Part shown: piece after piece, positions 34,110-43,426 of the stretch
Position numbering within the stretch: position 1 is the stretch's first letter
Layout: each line of letters opens with the position of its first letter
Assembly (NCBI GenBank): GCA_035638255.1
Contig: DASRAJ010000160.1
Span: 1 to 64,000, forward strand
Reading direction: 5' to 3'
DNA length: 64,000 bases
Origin: DASRAJ01 sp035638255
GTDB lineage: Bacteria; Bacteroidota; Bacteroidia; Chitinophagales; UBA10324
Program-made: the position numbers and the translations under genes
The notes under the pieces: model-generated
The model's input: the letters and a program-made list of their open reading frames with translations, nothing else
Databases searched by the model: none
What the model was told of the DNA's origin: nothing

Positions 34110-34322
34110 ATGACCAAGAAGGAAAAGAAAGAACTTGCGCTGCAACTCAAAGCAGAGATTGACGCGAAGAAACCGAAGCCGGAAAACACTGAGATCATTT
34201 CAAAGGAGAAATTGAAACGCGGCAACGAACAACGATACGCCAACGGCAAAGCGAAATCCATGAGAGCGGTGAAGATGTATAAGCAACCAAATAGAAATCA
34301 TTGGGACACCGCCCCGTGGTAA
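34110..34322 (+). CDS. Small basic protein of unknown function
   Basis: These 70 residues are very rich in lysine and glutamate (MTKKEKKELALQLKAEIDAK), with a basic C-terminal part (ANGKAKSMRAVKMYKQ). No family is recognised. The base composition and consistent codon use make a real gene plausible. A helical nucleic-acid-binding role is a guess from charge. Confidence 0.45.
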   Translation: MTKKEKKELALQLKAEIDAKKPKPENTEIISKEKLKRGNEQRYANGKAKSMRAVKMYKQPNRNHWDTAPW

Positions 34323-34726
34323 AAGAAAAACCCTCACAAATTCCCCCGGAGAACTTACAAGGACTTTTCCTCTAATTCACTTCCACAAGATAAAAAAGAA
34401 TCTTCACACCCCACCGCATGAAAAGCCGCTCCCGTCCCGAAAAGTTACCGAACTTCGCCCGCTCAATTACCCGCTAAGCTGTCAGGAATTTGGGTGGTCG
34501 TATAACAGATATATAGTATCCATAATATTCCCACAGCACAAAGACTTAAATACAGAATTGCTTCGTGCATTGTTAGTGCGAATGACACGTCCATCTGACA
34601 ACATCAAATCCGCTGTTCTCTTTCGACTAAGAACATCTTTAAAAGTGAATTGCAAAGTGGAGAATTTTTGGTAGTCATCTGCATGAGTTGAATTCTTAAA
34701 TCTTGAACTTTGCCAAAGACTTAAAA
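34323..34726. other. Intergenic region with a candidate promoter at its end
   Basis: No gene is seen. Near the right end TTGAATTCTTAAATCTTGAA with CTTTG after it offers a weak promoter (TTG at 34688, GAACTTTG at 34705). This is why the TTG at 34703 is not used as the start of the next gene. Confidence 0.3.
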
Positions 34727-37621
34727 ATGAAGGATATTATGGAACCAATTTTCTCAGATAATTTCTTGTCACACTACCTTTCAGAATTCAAACTGGCTTC
34801 CGTAACTGATGTGCGAGGCATTACTCAAATCGTCAAGTCTCTCATTTTGGAATTAGATTCCGGAAAACTTGAAACTCTAAAAGAGGAAGAAGTTAAATCC
34901 CGATTCATCAATAATTTATTCGGTAATGTTTTGGGGTTTAATTATGGTAACTCAAACGAGTGGCAGTTAAAGGAAGAAACCAAATCAAGAGTTGACGGAA
35001 AAAAATCAGATGCCGCGTTGGGATATTTCTACAGTAAGAAAGAAAAGAACAGTGATGTAAGAGCAGTGATTGAAATGAAAAATGCAAATACAGATTTGGA
35101 CAAGCCACAAAACAGGAAAGGAAATCAAACATCAGTGGAACAGGCGTTTTCTTATGCGCATAAAATGGGCGGGACTTGCAAGTGGGTAATTGTTTCCAAC
35201 ATGAAAGAAACAAGGTTTTACGCTTCCAACGACAGTTCCAAATATCAAGTGTTTTTCCTTAGAGATTTAGCCAATGAAAACAAATTGAAGGAGCTTCTCT
35301 TACTCTTTCACAAAGACAGGATCATTAAAAAGTTAGACAAATCACGAACTGATGTACTCCTGGAAAGATCAAAATTGTTTACAGCAGAACAAGAGCAGCC
35401 GCTTCACATCATTGATAAAGTTGACAAGTGCGTGAAAAGATTTAAAGGTTTTGGTTTTGTTGATCCCGAATTTATTGTTACGATTTATCCCTTTAACATC
35501 TTAGATGAGCACGTGTGGCAATATTCAGGCAGAAATCTTTTTACGATCAATCCGGAGATCTTCAACTTGATGCAGGGTGTTAGCATTGAAAACAACGAAG
35601 TTGTCTTTACTGATGAGTTGAAAGCCGAAATTGAAGCAGCAAATATTGTGGACGCAAAGGCAAAACTTGAAAACGCCTTTCGGTTTCTCAATCATTCCCT
35701 GATTGAGGAGATAACAGCAATAAAAGATTACAAGCAAGTTGAGCAGAGGAATAAAAAAACGTTGGGTTTCAATCATAGAATTCAATTCAATTTCAAAGAA
35801 GGTGTAGAAGGAATTACGAAGAATATTCAAATCGTAAACAGCAAAGCTTGCGATTGCCTGATATGCAATTATCGAAGCCTGAAATTCAGTGCACTATTGG
35901 AAAAACTCAAAGTCGGATTTGGAAATGATGATTTGAACAATGGTGAATATGCGTATGGAAATTATCTTGCTGCTACGAACAATTTCAAAACTTCATATAG
36001 TATTTACAAGGCCATTGAAAAAGAAATTAAAGGCAAAGAAGGATATGAAGTTGAATACTTTCTCACCAAGCAAAACATCAGGTACTTGCACAATCTTATT
36101 TTGGATTATCCTTATGATGATGGCAAGGAGATTTTAAGTGACATCAAAGCAGTTGATCTGGATAAAGTGATTTATGATGAAATAGAGTTTAGCGTTGACA
36201 AAGAAGTGAAGGATTACCTGGTGGATGTAAAAGACGATTCTTTAATTTACAAAGTACAGGATAAGATTGAGGAAATCACTTTTAAAATTGATCAACTGAA
36301 AAAGCTATATGACAATGGAGGTGTTCAATATGCAGGACCCAATCTCCCAAACGAATTATTTCAGGCTTACTACTCACTCTATCTCCACGTCAATAGGAAT
36401 TACATTGTGTACGACGTATTCACTCGGTACAAAACGTTGACAGCAAAAGTTTTCAGAGGCTTTATTGTGAGCTATCAAACAAAAGAAGTTGGATTAAAAA
36501 AATTCAATGAATTCCTTTTAACTGAAGCAATCTTGCACATAAACCCAAGCGATCTTCAGGAAATCTTGAAGGAGGTTGATGTAATAAATACTGATGATGA
36601 ATGTGTAGTAAAGCTTTTGGAAAAACTAAACAACTTCACAGCCTCCTATCATAGAGATAGTTTCTTTGGTGATCCGGTCAAAAGCGATTTGCTTGAAGAA
36701 TACTTAAAAAATTCCCGGTTCAAAGAAAATTTCACAGACATCTTCTCAAATCTTTTTACAGTTTTTACAAAGTTGGAAATATCAAAAGAGGAGTTCGGTA
36801 ATTCAAAAAAAGCAGTATTGAAATATTTAAAAACAGAAACGGAGTTAGCTTGGTATGATATTAAACAGTTTGCAAAATTTCTTGCACAAAAAGGGTATCT
36901 GTTTGATGCGGGAGAGCTAATAGAGATTTTGAAAATTGCAATTGATGGTGATGAATTTGGTTTCAACAAATACAATGATTTAATTGAAACAACCTCAAGG
37001 GCAATCAGTAAGTTTTATCCCGACTACAGAATTGATAATGTGAAGCTGATTCAAACAGCAATACTGAAATGCAAGTCTGATAATGGCAATCAATCCAACT
37101 ACATGCATCTGGTTCACTTAGTAAGAGTTTGCGCTGATAACTGTAGTCAGATTTTGCTGAACACTTTTGAAATTCAACTTGACAGCAAATTCAACAGTAA
37201 TTTATACGAAGCCCTTATTGAGAACGCCGGTTACGACTGGAGTTCAAAAAATTACTTCCAGATTTATTCAGATCATGTAAACCGCAGCAAAGGCGGAAGA
37301 GCACATAAGTTTGGTAAGCAGGAATTGACAGATTTGGTTTTCATTCATTACGCTTACCTCGTGTACAAACTGAATATTGACTTTGGAAGAAATGAATTTA
37401 AATCATTTACCAATCTCAACAACTTTGAGACTTGGTTATTAAATCCTTCGGAGTTTGACTATGGAAAGTTTGATGCAAAATGGTTGACAGACCTTGACGA
37501 CCCAATTTTCTTGAACAGATTAAAAAACAGCACTGAAATAAAAAGTGCTCTTGATATGGAATTGAAAAATTCATTTGAACCGATATTAGCCGGGATCAGA
37601 TACAATCATTTCACCAATTAG
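34727..37621 (+). CDS. Large PD-(D/E)XK nuclease without methyltransferase
   Basis: I use the ATG at 34727 (MKDIMEPIFSDNFLSHYLSE), which gives 964 residues. Residues 80-170 strongly resemble the nuclease domain of type IIG restriction-modification enzymes: GKKSDAALGYF (D95), RAVIEMKNANTDLDKPQ (E116 and K118), then SVEQAFSYAHKMGGTCKWVI. Normal type IIG enzymes continue with a methyltransferase carrying NPPY. Here none is found, and about 750 residues of mainly helical sequence follow, with a CDCLICNY cysteine cluster near residue 385. An autonomous or signal-activated nuclease in phage defence is likely. The 387-residue gene follows after 55 bases. Confidence 0.7.
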   Translation: MKDIMEPIFSDNFLSHYLSEFKLASVTDVRGITQIVKSLILELDSGKLETLKEEEVKSRFINNLFGNVLGFNYGNSNEWQLKEETKSRVDGKKSDAALGYFYSKKEKNSDVRAVIEMKNANTDLDKPQNRKGNQTSVEQAFSYAHKMGGTCKWVIVSNMKETRFYASNDSSKYQVFFLRDLANENKLKELLLLFHKDRIIKKLDKSRTDVLLERSKLFTAEQEQPLHIIDKVDKCVKRFKGFGFVDPEFIVTIYPFNILDEHVWQYSGRNLFTINPEIFNLMQGVSIENNEVVFTDELKAEIEAANIVDAKAKLENAFRFLNHSLIEEITAIKDYKQVEQRNKKTLGFNHRIQFNFKEGVEGITKNIQIVNSKACDCLICNYRSLKFSALLEKLKVGFGNDDLNNGEYAYGNYLAATNNFKTSYSIYKAIEKEIKGKEGYEVEYFLTKQNIRYLHNLILDYPYDDGKEILSDIKAVDLDKVIYDEIEFSVDKEVKDYLVDVKDDSLIYKVQDKIEEITFKIDQLKKLYDNGGVQYAGPNLPNELFQAYYSLYLHVNRNYIVYDVFTRYKTLTAKVFRGFIVSYQTKEVGLKKFNEFLLTEAILHINPSDLQEILKEVDVINTDDECVVKLLEKLNNFTASYHRDSFFGDPVKSDLLEEYLKNSRFKENFTDIFSNLFTVFTKLEISKEEFGNSKKAVLKYLKTETELAWYDIKQFAKFLAQKGYLFDAGELIEILKIAIDGDEFGFNKYNDLIETTSRAISKFYPDYRIDNVKLIQTAILKCKSDNGNQSNYMHLVHLVRVCADNCSQILLNTFEIQLDSKFNSNLYEALIENAGYDWSSKNYFQIYSDHVNRSKGGRAHKFGKQELTDLVFIHYAYLVYKLNIDFGRNEFKSFTNLNNFETWLLNPSEFDYGKFDAKWLTDLDDPIFLNRLKNSTEIKSALDMELKNSFEPILAGIRYNHFTN

Positions 37622-37676
37622 TTTCTAATACTTTCTGCTCAAGAATGATACTCTACAATTTGAAACTTTAGGCAGT

Positions 37677-38840
37677 ATGGGGGGTTTCTTCTTCGAAATA
37701 TTTAAGACTCCGGAAGATCATTTTAAATGGGAGAATCATTTTGAGTTCATCCGAAGAAATCCTGAGATGGAAGAGTCCTTAAGAAGCGAGGTGCTTCAAG
37801 CATTTCTTTTTTTCAGGAAGGAATTCGGCAACGATTTAATAAAGAATCATTACTATAACAATCATCCTGTTGTTTCTGCGATTCAAAATAAAGCGCCCTG
37901 GTCACTGAAATGGTTGGTCAATCTTCATTCATCGTTGAAGTTTTACAAAGGAGTAAATTGTAACTACAAAAGAATATTGCCAAAGATGTTATCAGCGCAA
38001 TATTGCACCCACGAGGGAATTCCATTTATTGGAATCGCGGATGATTATCGCAAGCGCGGATTGAATGTTGCATTTGAACCGGATGTCCTTTCAATCAAGA
38101 AACCGGACTTAGAAGTTAGTGATATTGCAAGTGAAGAAAGAATTTACTTGGAAGTTTCAATGCAGATCAAAAGTGCTCAGCGAAGTCACGATGGTAAACT
38201 CTATTCTACGCTCATTGATCAGTTTCTAATTGTTCCACCTGGTTTACCTTTTACCGGCAAGATGTTTCAAAGTTTTTCATTCGAGGAATTGAATTCCCTC
38301 TGCAGTGAAATTCATTTTAGGAAACAGACAGCGTTTGAAAATGAATCCATTGTCTCGTACAAAAATGAGATGATTGAATTATTTGTTGCTCACCCGAATC
38401 GTTTTTCTGAACTCCAAGCGATAGCAGATGAGAAAAATTATCGTATCAATAATATTCAATCGCTGCCTTTGGTGATTGATGAATTCGAAAGAATACGAGG
38501 TAGGAAAATCAAAGAAGAGGCGAAGCAGATACCTGCAGAGTCTTATGGAATTATCTACTTCATTATTGAACCAACTTACCGACTTGGATATGATCCACTC
38601 GATGATATGTTAAACATACAAAAGAAGCTTGAAGAATTTCCAAATATCATTGGCGTCTCAATTCAAAGTGAATGGCTTAATCAGGGAGAGGATATTTTAA
38701 TTCATGAAGCAGATATCCTTTTTCGTAGGAAGATGTTTTGGAATGCTCTTCAACAAGAAACATTCTTCGTCATCAACAGGCAAGCAGCATCTTGCATTTC
38801 TCCTGAGATGTTTTCAAAAATTATTGAGTCATTCAAGTAG
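37677..38840 (+). CDS. Hypothetical partner of the large nuclease
   Basis: The 387-residue protein is unrecognised. It has a helical N-terminal region and, around residues 135-170, an acid-rich pattern (AFEPDVLSIKKPDLEVSD, then RIYLEVSMQIKSAQRS) that could be a diverged nuclease core with a D and E-x-S-x-Q in place of E-x-K. It could equally be a structural element. It follows the 964-residue nuclease gene on the same strand after 55 bases and the pair is bounded by non-coding DNA, so a two-gene system is likely. The frame begins with ATG at 37677 close to a run of G. Confidence 0.6.
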   Translation: MGGFFFEIFKTPEDHFKWENHFEFIRRNPEMEESLRSEVLQAFLFFRKEFGNDLIKNHYYNNHPVVSAIQNKAPWSLKWLVNLHSSLKFYKGVNCNYKRILPKMLSAQYCTHEGIPFIGIADDYRKRGLNVAFEPDVLSIKKPDLEVSDIASEERIYLEVSMQIKSAQRSHDGKLYSTLIDQFLIVPPGLPFTGKMFQSFSFEELNSLCSEIHFRKQTAFENESIVSYKNEMIELFVAHPNRFSELQAIADEKNYRINNIQSLPLVIDEFERIRGRKIKEEAKQIPAESYGIIYFIIEPTYRLGYDPLDDMLNIQKKLEEFPNIIGVSIQSEWLNQGEDILIHEADILFRRKMFWNALQQETFFVINRQAASCISPEMFSKIIESFK

Positions 38841-39042
38841 TTGTAGGAGTAGCTTGGTCGCTGTTTTACCTTCTTAACCTATTTGGAGTTCCATTAAATT
38901 CTCATGAATAAAAAAGTATCATAGCCGTATTCTCATCCAGTAATTCTCATTTCCATTGGAAATAAGCATGCTAGCAAAGCCGAATTTTTGTTCCAAAACT
39001 CATCAATTTAGCACGAATTGTATATCCTTTTGTATGTACATC

Positions 39043-39079
39043 AAAAAAGCCCCTGAAAGTAAATTACTCTCAAAGGCTT
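39043..39079 (-). terminator. Intrinsic terminator of tRNA-Asn
   Basis: On the minus strand AAGCC, an imperfect AGTA/TTACT inner stem and GGCTT form a hairpin followed by TTTTT. It lies 12 bases after the tRNA 3' end. Confidence 0.65.
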
Positions 39080-39090
39080 ATCTGGTAACG

Positions 39091-39164
39091 CTCCCCGGGT
39101 TGGACTTGAACCAACGACCCTCTGATTAACAGTCAGATGCTCTAACCAACTGAGCTACCGAGGA
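39091..39164 (-). tRNA. tRNA-Asn (anticodon GTT)
   Basis: A full cloverleaf is visible: acceptor TCCTCGG with CCGGGGA, a D-arm GCTCAGTTGGTTAGAGC, the anticodon loop CTGTTAA (anticodon GTT), and a T-arm around GGTTCAAGTCC. CCA is not encoded. The gene bounds the right side of the accessory island. tRNA genes are common integration sites, but no repeat of its 3' end was found elsewhere in the window. Confidence 0.95.
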
Positions 39165-39219
39165 ATTTTCTCCCTGGATCATTTCTGATATTTCAGAATC
39201 ATATTCTCCAAAGGGACGG

Positions 39220-39227
39220 CAAATTTA
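39220..39227 (-). promoter_or_regulatory. Promoter -7 element of tRNA-Asn
   Basis: TAAATTTG on the minus strand, an exact TAnnTTTG match, lies 55 bases before the tRNA 5' end. The upstream region is T-rich without a perfect TTTG. Confidence 0.45.
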
Positions 39228-39418
39228 GACGATTGAGTGTAAAAAGAAAATTAAGCGTTCGTCGTGCGATTCTGATTCTTATGAGTGCAGTTATCTGAAT
39301 TAAACAACTTGTTTAGTGATGTAAGAATGCCGCTAAATCCGGAGTTTTCCACTACAGGTAAAATTGAATCTAACTTTACTCCTGTTGATTGCATCAATCA
39401 TTTCACTCAAACTCAATA

Positions 39419-42100
39419 ATGTCGACAGAAAAAAATCGCCTCCTCGAACCCAACTCCGGAAAAATCCCCTGGAAAAAATGGGGACCTTATCTCACCGATC
39501 GCCAATGGGGAACCGTACGTGAAGATTACAGTGCTGACGGCAGCGCCTGGGAATATTCTACGCATGACATGGCGCGAAGCAAAGCATATCGCTGGGGTGA
39601 AGAAGGAATTGCCGGCATCAGCGATGATCAGCAGTTGTTGTGTTTTGCAATTGCATTGTGGAATAAAAAAGATCCCATTCTTAAGGAAAGATATTTCGGT
39701 CTCTCGGGAAATGAGGGCAATCACGGTGAAGATGTGAAAGAGTGCTATTACTATCTCGATAACACACCAACACATTCTTACATGAAAATGCTCTACAAAT
39801 ATCCGCAGCAGGAATTTCCTTATTCATTGCTGGTAGAAGAAAACCGAAGGCGAACAAAACAAGATCGCGAGTTCGAATTGATTGACACCGGAATTTTCAA
39901 TGACGATAAATATTTCGATGTCTTTGTTGAGTATGCAAAGAATTCTCCTGAAGATATTCTTATCAAGATCACAATAGCCAATCGCAGTAACGAAGATGCG
40001 GCGCTGAATGTGTTGCCGGCAATTTGGTTTCGCAATACATGGTCGTGGGGTTATGATGACTATCGGCCGATGTTGTCTTCTTCACAAAAAGAAATCATCA
40101 GCATTGAGCACAGATCGCTTGGAAATTTGTTTCTCTGCTGTGAAAAAAATTCTGAATTACTTTTTTGTGATAACGACATAAATGCGCAGCGCCTGTACGG
40201 TGTGCAAAATCAAAAAGGATTTTTTAAAGATGGCATCAACAATTTCATTGTTCAGCATGATGTTTCTGCCGTGAACCATGAAATGAAAGGAACCCGGGCC
40301 GCAGCGAATTATGATCTCACCGTGAAGGCAAAACAATTAGCCACTATTCGCTTGCGATTAACTTCTGCTGCAGAAAAACCATTTGATGATTTCGATTCCA
40401 TTTTTCAAAAAAGAATTGAGGAGGCAGATGAGTTTTATTCGGAGTTGCAACAGGGAATTGTGAGTGATGATGAAAAATGTGTGCAGCGCCAGGCATTTGC
40501 CGGCATGTTGTGGAGTAAACAATTTTATTACTATGATGTGGAGCACTGGCTCACGGGCGATCCCGGTCAGCCGCCGCCTCCGGAAGAAAGATTACAAGGC
40601 CGCAACCGGGAGTGGACCCATCTCAACAACACTGACATCCTGAGCATGCCTGACAAGTGGGAGTTTCCCTGGTTCGCGTCATGGGATTTGGCATTTCACT
40701 GCATTCCATTTGCCCTCATTGATTCTGCATTTGCCAAACAACAACTCCTGCTGCTCACACGCGAGTGGTACATGCATCCCAACGGGCAATTACCTGCTTA
40801 TGAATGGGCGTTTGATGATGCGAACCCACCGGTGCATGCATGGGCTGCCTGGCGTTTGTACCAGATTGATCAGAAGAATAACAATGGAAAAGGCGACACC
40901 CATTTTTTGGAATCGGTGTTTCATAAGTTACTTCTCAACTTCACGTGGTGGGTGAACCGAAAGGATGACAACGGCAACAACTTATTCCAGGGAGGATTTC
41001 TCGGTCTTGATAACATCGGTGTGTTTGACAGAAATGCCCGGCTTCCAACGGGTGGCTACATCGAGCAGTCTGATGGCACCAGTTGGATGGCCATGTATTC
41101 TCTCAACATGATGCGCATTGCGCTTGAATTGGCGAAGTCGAATTCAGTGTACCAGGATATGGCGACAAAATTTTTTGAGCACTTCCTCTACATCGCCGGT
41201 GCCATTGCCAACATGGGCAGTGAGGGGGAAGGATTATGGGATGAAGAAGATCAGTTCTTCTATGATGTGCTCTGGCTTCCCGGAAATCGTAGCGAGAAAT
41301 TAAAAGTTCGCTCCATGGTGGGGTTGATTCCTCTTTTCGCTGTGGAAATTCTTGATCATGAAATACTCGATCAACAAAAAGAATTTTCGTCACGACTGGA
41401 ATGGTTTCTTAAGAATCGCCCCGGGCTTGCATCATTGGTTTCGCGATGGCAGGAAAAAGGAAAGGATGAAAAACATTTGCTCTCGCTGCTGCGCGGGCAT
41501 CGCATGAAGGGTCTTCTGAGGCGCGCGCTCGACGAAACGGAATTCCTTTCTGAGTATGGCGTACGATCCGTTTCGAAATTCCATGATGAGCATCCTTATT
41601 CAATCAACATGAATGGCACCACCTTCAGTGTGAAATATGCGCCGGGAGAAAGTGATACTCCTTTGTTTGGAGGAAATTCAAACTGGCGCGGACCCATTTG
41701 GATGCCGCTGAATTATCTCTTGATAGAATCGCTTCAAAGATTTCATCACTACTACGGTCCGGATTTTAAAGTGGAGTACCCGACCAATTCCGGAAATTTT
41801 ATTTCCCTCAATGAGATCGCTACCGAATTGTCAAAGCGTTTGTCAAAAATTTTTCTTCGGAATGAACGCGGTGAGCGCGCTGTGTTTGGGGACAATAAAA
41901 AAATTCAGAATGACCCTGACTTTAAAGACTATCCTCTCTTCTACGAATGCTTTCACGGGGAAAATGGTCGTGGAGTTGGCGCTTCGCATCAAACAGGATG
42001 GACGGGGTTGATTGCAAAACTTCTTATGCCGAAAACACAAAAGGAAAAATTGACAAAGAAAAAAGAAACGGAAAATATTCCCTCAACAGCTACTCCGTAA
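39419..42100 (+). CDS. GH63-like glucosidase
   Basis: I prefer the ATG at 39419 (MSTEKNRLLEPNSGKIPWKK), which gives 893 residues. The sequence WGPYLTDRQWGTVREDYS, then HDMARSKAYRWGEEGIAGIS, then GNEGNHGEDVKECYYYLDNT is characteristic of bacterial mannosyl-oligosaccharide-glucosidase-like family 63 hydrolases with an (alpha/alpha)6 barrel. Later blocks such as KWEFPWFASWDLAFHCIPFA and LPTGGYIEQSDGTSWMAMYS fit the barrel and its acidic catalytic residues. There is no signal peptide, so it acts in the cytoplasm, perhaps on glucosyl-glycerate- or trehalose-like compounds; the exact substrate is not determined. It stands alone, followed by the vWA gene after a 141-base gap. Confidence 0.85.
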   Translation: MSTEKNRLLEPNSGKIPWKKWGPYLTDRQWGTVREDYSADGSAWEYSTHDMARSKAYRWGEEGIAGISDDQQLLCFAIALWNKKDPILKERYFGLSGNEGNHGEDVKECYYYLDNTPTHSYMKMLYKYPQQEFPYSLLVEENRRRTKQDREFELIDTGIFNDDKYFDVFVEYAKNSPEDILIKITIANRSNEDAALNVLPAIWFRNTWSWGYDDYRPMLSSSQKEIISIEHRSLGNLFLCCEKNSELLFCDNDINAQRLYGVQNQKGFFKDGINNFIVQHDVSAVNHEMKGTRAAANYDLTVKAKQLATIRLRLTSAAEKPFDDFDSIFQKRIEEADEFYSELQQGIVSDDEKCVQRQAFAGMLWSKQFYYYDVEHWLTGDPGQPPPPEERLQGRNREWTHLNNTDILSMPDKWEFPWFASWDLAFHCIPFALIDSAFAKQQLLLLTREWYMHPNGQLPAYEWAFDDANPPVHAWAAWRLYQIDQKNNNGKGDTHFLESVFHKLLLNFTWWVNRKDDNGNNLFQGGFLGLDNIGVFDRNARLPTGGYIEQSDGTSWMAMYSLNMMRIALELAKSNSVYQDMATKFFEHFLYIAGAIANMGSEGEGLWDEEDQFFYDVLWLPGNRSEKLKVRSMVGLIPLFAVEILDHEILDQQKEFSSRLEWFLKNRPGLASLVSRWQEKGKDEKHLLSLLRGHRMKGLLRRALDETEFLSEYGVRSVSKFHDEHPYSINMNGTTFSVKYAPGESDTPLFGGNSNWRGPIWMPLNYLLIESLQRFHHYYGPDFKVEYPTNSGNFISLNEIATELSKRLSKIFLRNERGERAVFGDNKKIQNDPDFKDYPLFYECFHGENGRGVGASHQTGWTGLIAKLLMPKTQKEKLTKKKETENIPSTATP

Positions 42101-42193
42101 ATGCTACAATTCCTTTCAATGGAACTTTCTTCCTGAAAAAATCTTTAATCTTGCTTATCAAGCTTCATGTATGTCTTTCATCTTAACTCTTAA

Positions 42194-42236
42194 GTCCACG
42201 AGTCTCATGTCCACGAGTCTCACATCCACAAGTCCT
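42194..42236 (+). repeat. 15-base tandem repeat, about three units
   Basis: Units begin at 42194, 42209 and 42224 with consensus GTCCACGAGTCTCAT. It shares the same 15-base pattern with the array at 63961-64000 and lies directly before the vWA gene start. Confidence 0.75.
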
Positions 42237-42241
42237 GCAAA

Positions 42242-43336
42242 ATGAACTTACGTTTCACTCAATACATTCCTCCTCCCGATGGTGGCGATCCCTTTCGCAA
42301 CCTGCTTAATCTTTTTCTTCAGCTCATTCAATATACCGGCGGCGATGTGTATGAGGCATTACAGTGGATGAATCAACTCGACAAAGAATATGGAATGACG
42401 AACGACCAGTATGGCATGGGCGATTTCATTGAAGAGCTGAAAGACAAAGGGTATCTCGAAGAAAATCCCGTGAACGGAGATTTTTCCGTCACTGATAAAA
42501 CAGGGCAGGTGATTCGCAAAAGATCACTCGAAGAAATTTTCGGCAGGCTGAAAAAATCAAAACCCGGCAATCACAAAACCACATACAACGGAGTAGGAGA
42601 TGAGTTGACTACAGAGTCGCGACCTTATGTGTTTGGAGATGCGATGGATCACATCAACCTCACAACATCCCTTCTCAATGCACAGATCAATCACGGTGTT
42701 GAGGAGTTTCAATTGACGGAAGAAGATCTCGAAATCCAGGAGCGTGAATTGAAGACGCAAACTTCTACTGTGCTCATGATTGATATTTCTCACTCGATGA
42801 TATTGTATGGAGAAGATCGCATTTCTCCCGCTAAAAAAGTAGCGATGGCTCTTTCTGAATTGATCACCACAAAATTCCCGAAGGACACACTCGATATCGT
42901 TGTTTTTGGTGATGATGCATGGCGCATCGAGATGAAAGACATTCCTTACCTGCAGGTAGGCCCGTATCATACCAATACTTTTTCAGGACTGGAATTGGCG
43001 ATGGAAATTCTTCGCAGAAAAAAGTCAAACAACAAGCAGATATTCATGATCACCGATGGAAAGCCCACGTGTTTGAAAGAGGGTGGTCGCTACTATAAAA
43101 ACAGTTTTGGTCTCGACCGGAAAATTGTGAGCAGGACATTGACGAAAGCAGCGCAATGCAAGCGTCTGAATATTCCGATCACCACCTTTATGATCGCTGA
43201 TGATTCATACCTGCAGCAATTCGTTCGCGAGTTCACCAAGGTAAATAACGGCAAAGCATTCTACAGCTCACCCGATAATGTGGGCACTTTTCTCTTCGAA
43301 GATTTTGTGCGCAACCGCCGCAAGCACGTTCAATAA
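42242..43336 (+). CDS. vWA-domain protein, partner of an AAA+ ATPase
   Basis: The 364-residue protein has a helical N-terminal region and a von Willebrand factor A domain from about residue 174. The MIDAS metal site is DISHS (D181, S183, S185), followed later by TFSGLELA and IFMITDGKPT. Such proteins pair with MoxR or Mg-chelatase-type ATPases in metal insertion or protein remodelling. The ATPase at 45658 is the expected partner, separated by a coiled-coil gene. The 91-base gap to the next gene suggests the same transcription direction but perhaps separate promoters. No transmembrane helix is seen. Confidence 0.85.
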   Translation: MNLRFTQYIPPPDGGDPFRNLLNLFLQLIQYTGGDVYEALQWMNQLDKEYGMTNDQYGMGDFIEELKDKGYLEENPVNGDFSVTDKTGQVIRKRSLEEIFGRLKKSKPGNHKTTYNGVGDELTTESRPYVFGDAMDHINLTTSLLNAQINHGVEEFQLTEEDLEIQERELKTQTSTVLMIDISHSMILYGEDRISPAKKVAMALSELITTKFPKDTLDIVVFGDDAWRIEMKDIPYLQVGPYHTNTFSGLELAMEILRRKKSNNKQIFMITDGKPTCLKEGGRYYKNSFGLDRKIVSRTLTKAAQCKRLNIPITTFMIADDSYLQQFVREFTKVNNGKAFYSSPDNVGTFLFEDFVRNRRKHVQ

Positions 43337-43386
43337 ATTTTTAGTTTTCTTTTTTTTCATAGAGCATTCTTCCACGAATGATTAGC

Positions 43387-43394
43387 TAATTTTG
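43387..43394 (+). promoter_or_regulatory. -7 promoter element of the coiled-coil gene
   Basis: TAATTTTG, an exact TAnnTTTG match, lies 32 bases upstream of the ATG at 43427. No TTTG stands 19 bases before it. Confidence 0.35.
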
Positions 43395-43426
43395 TTTTCC
43401 TATCTTAAAGAACGGATATTTGAATC

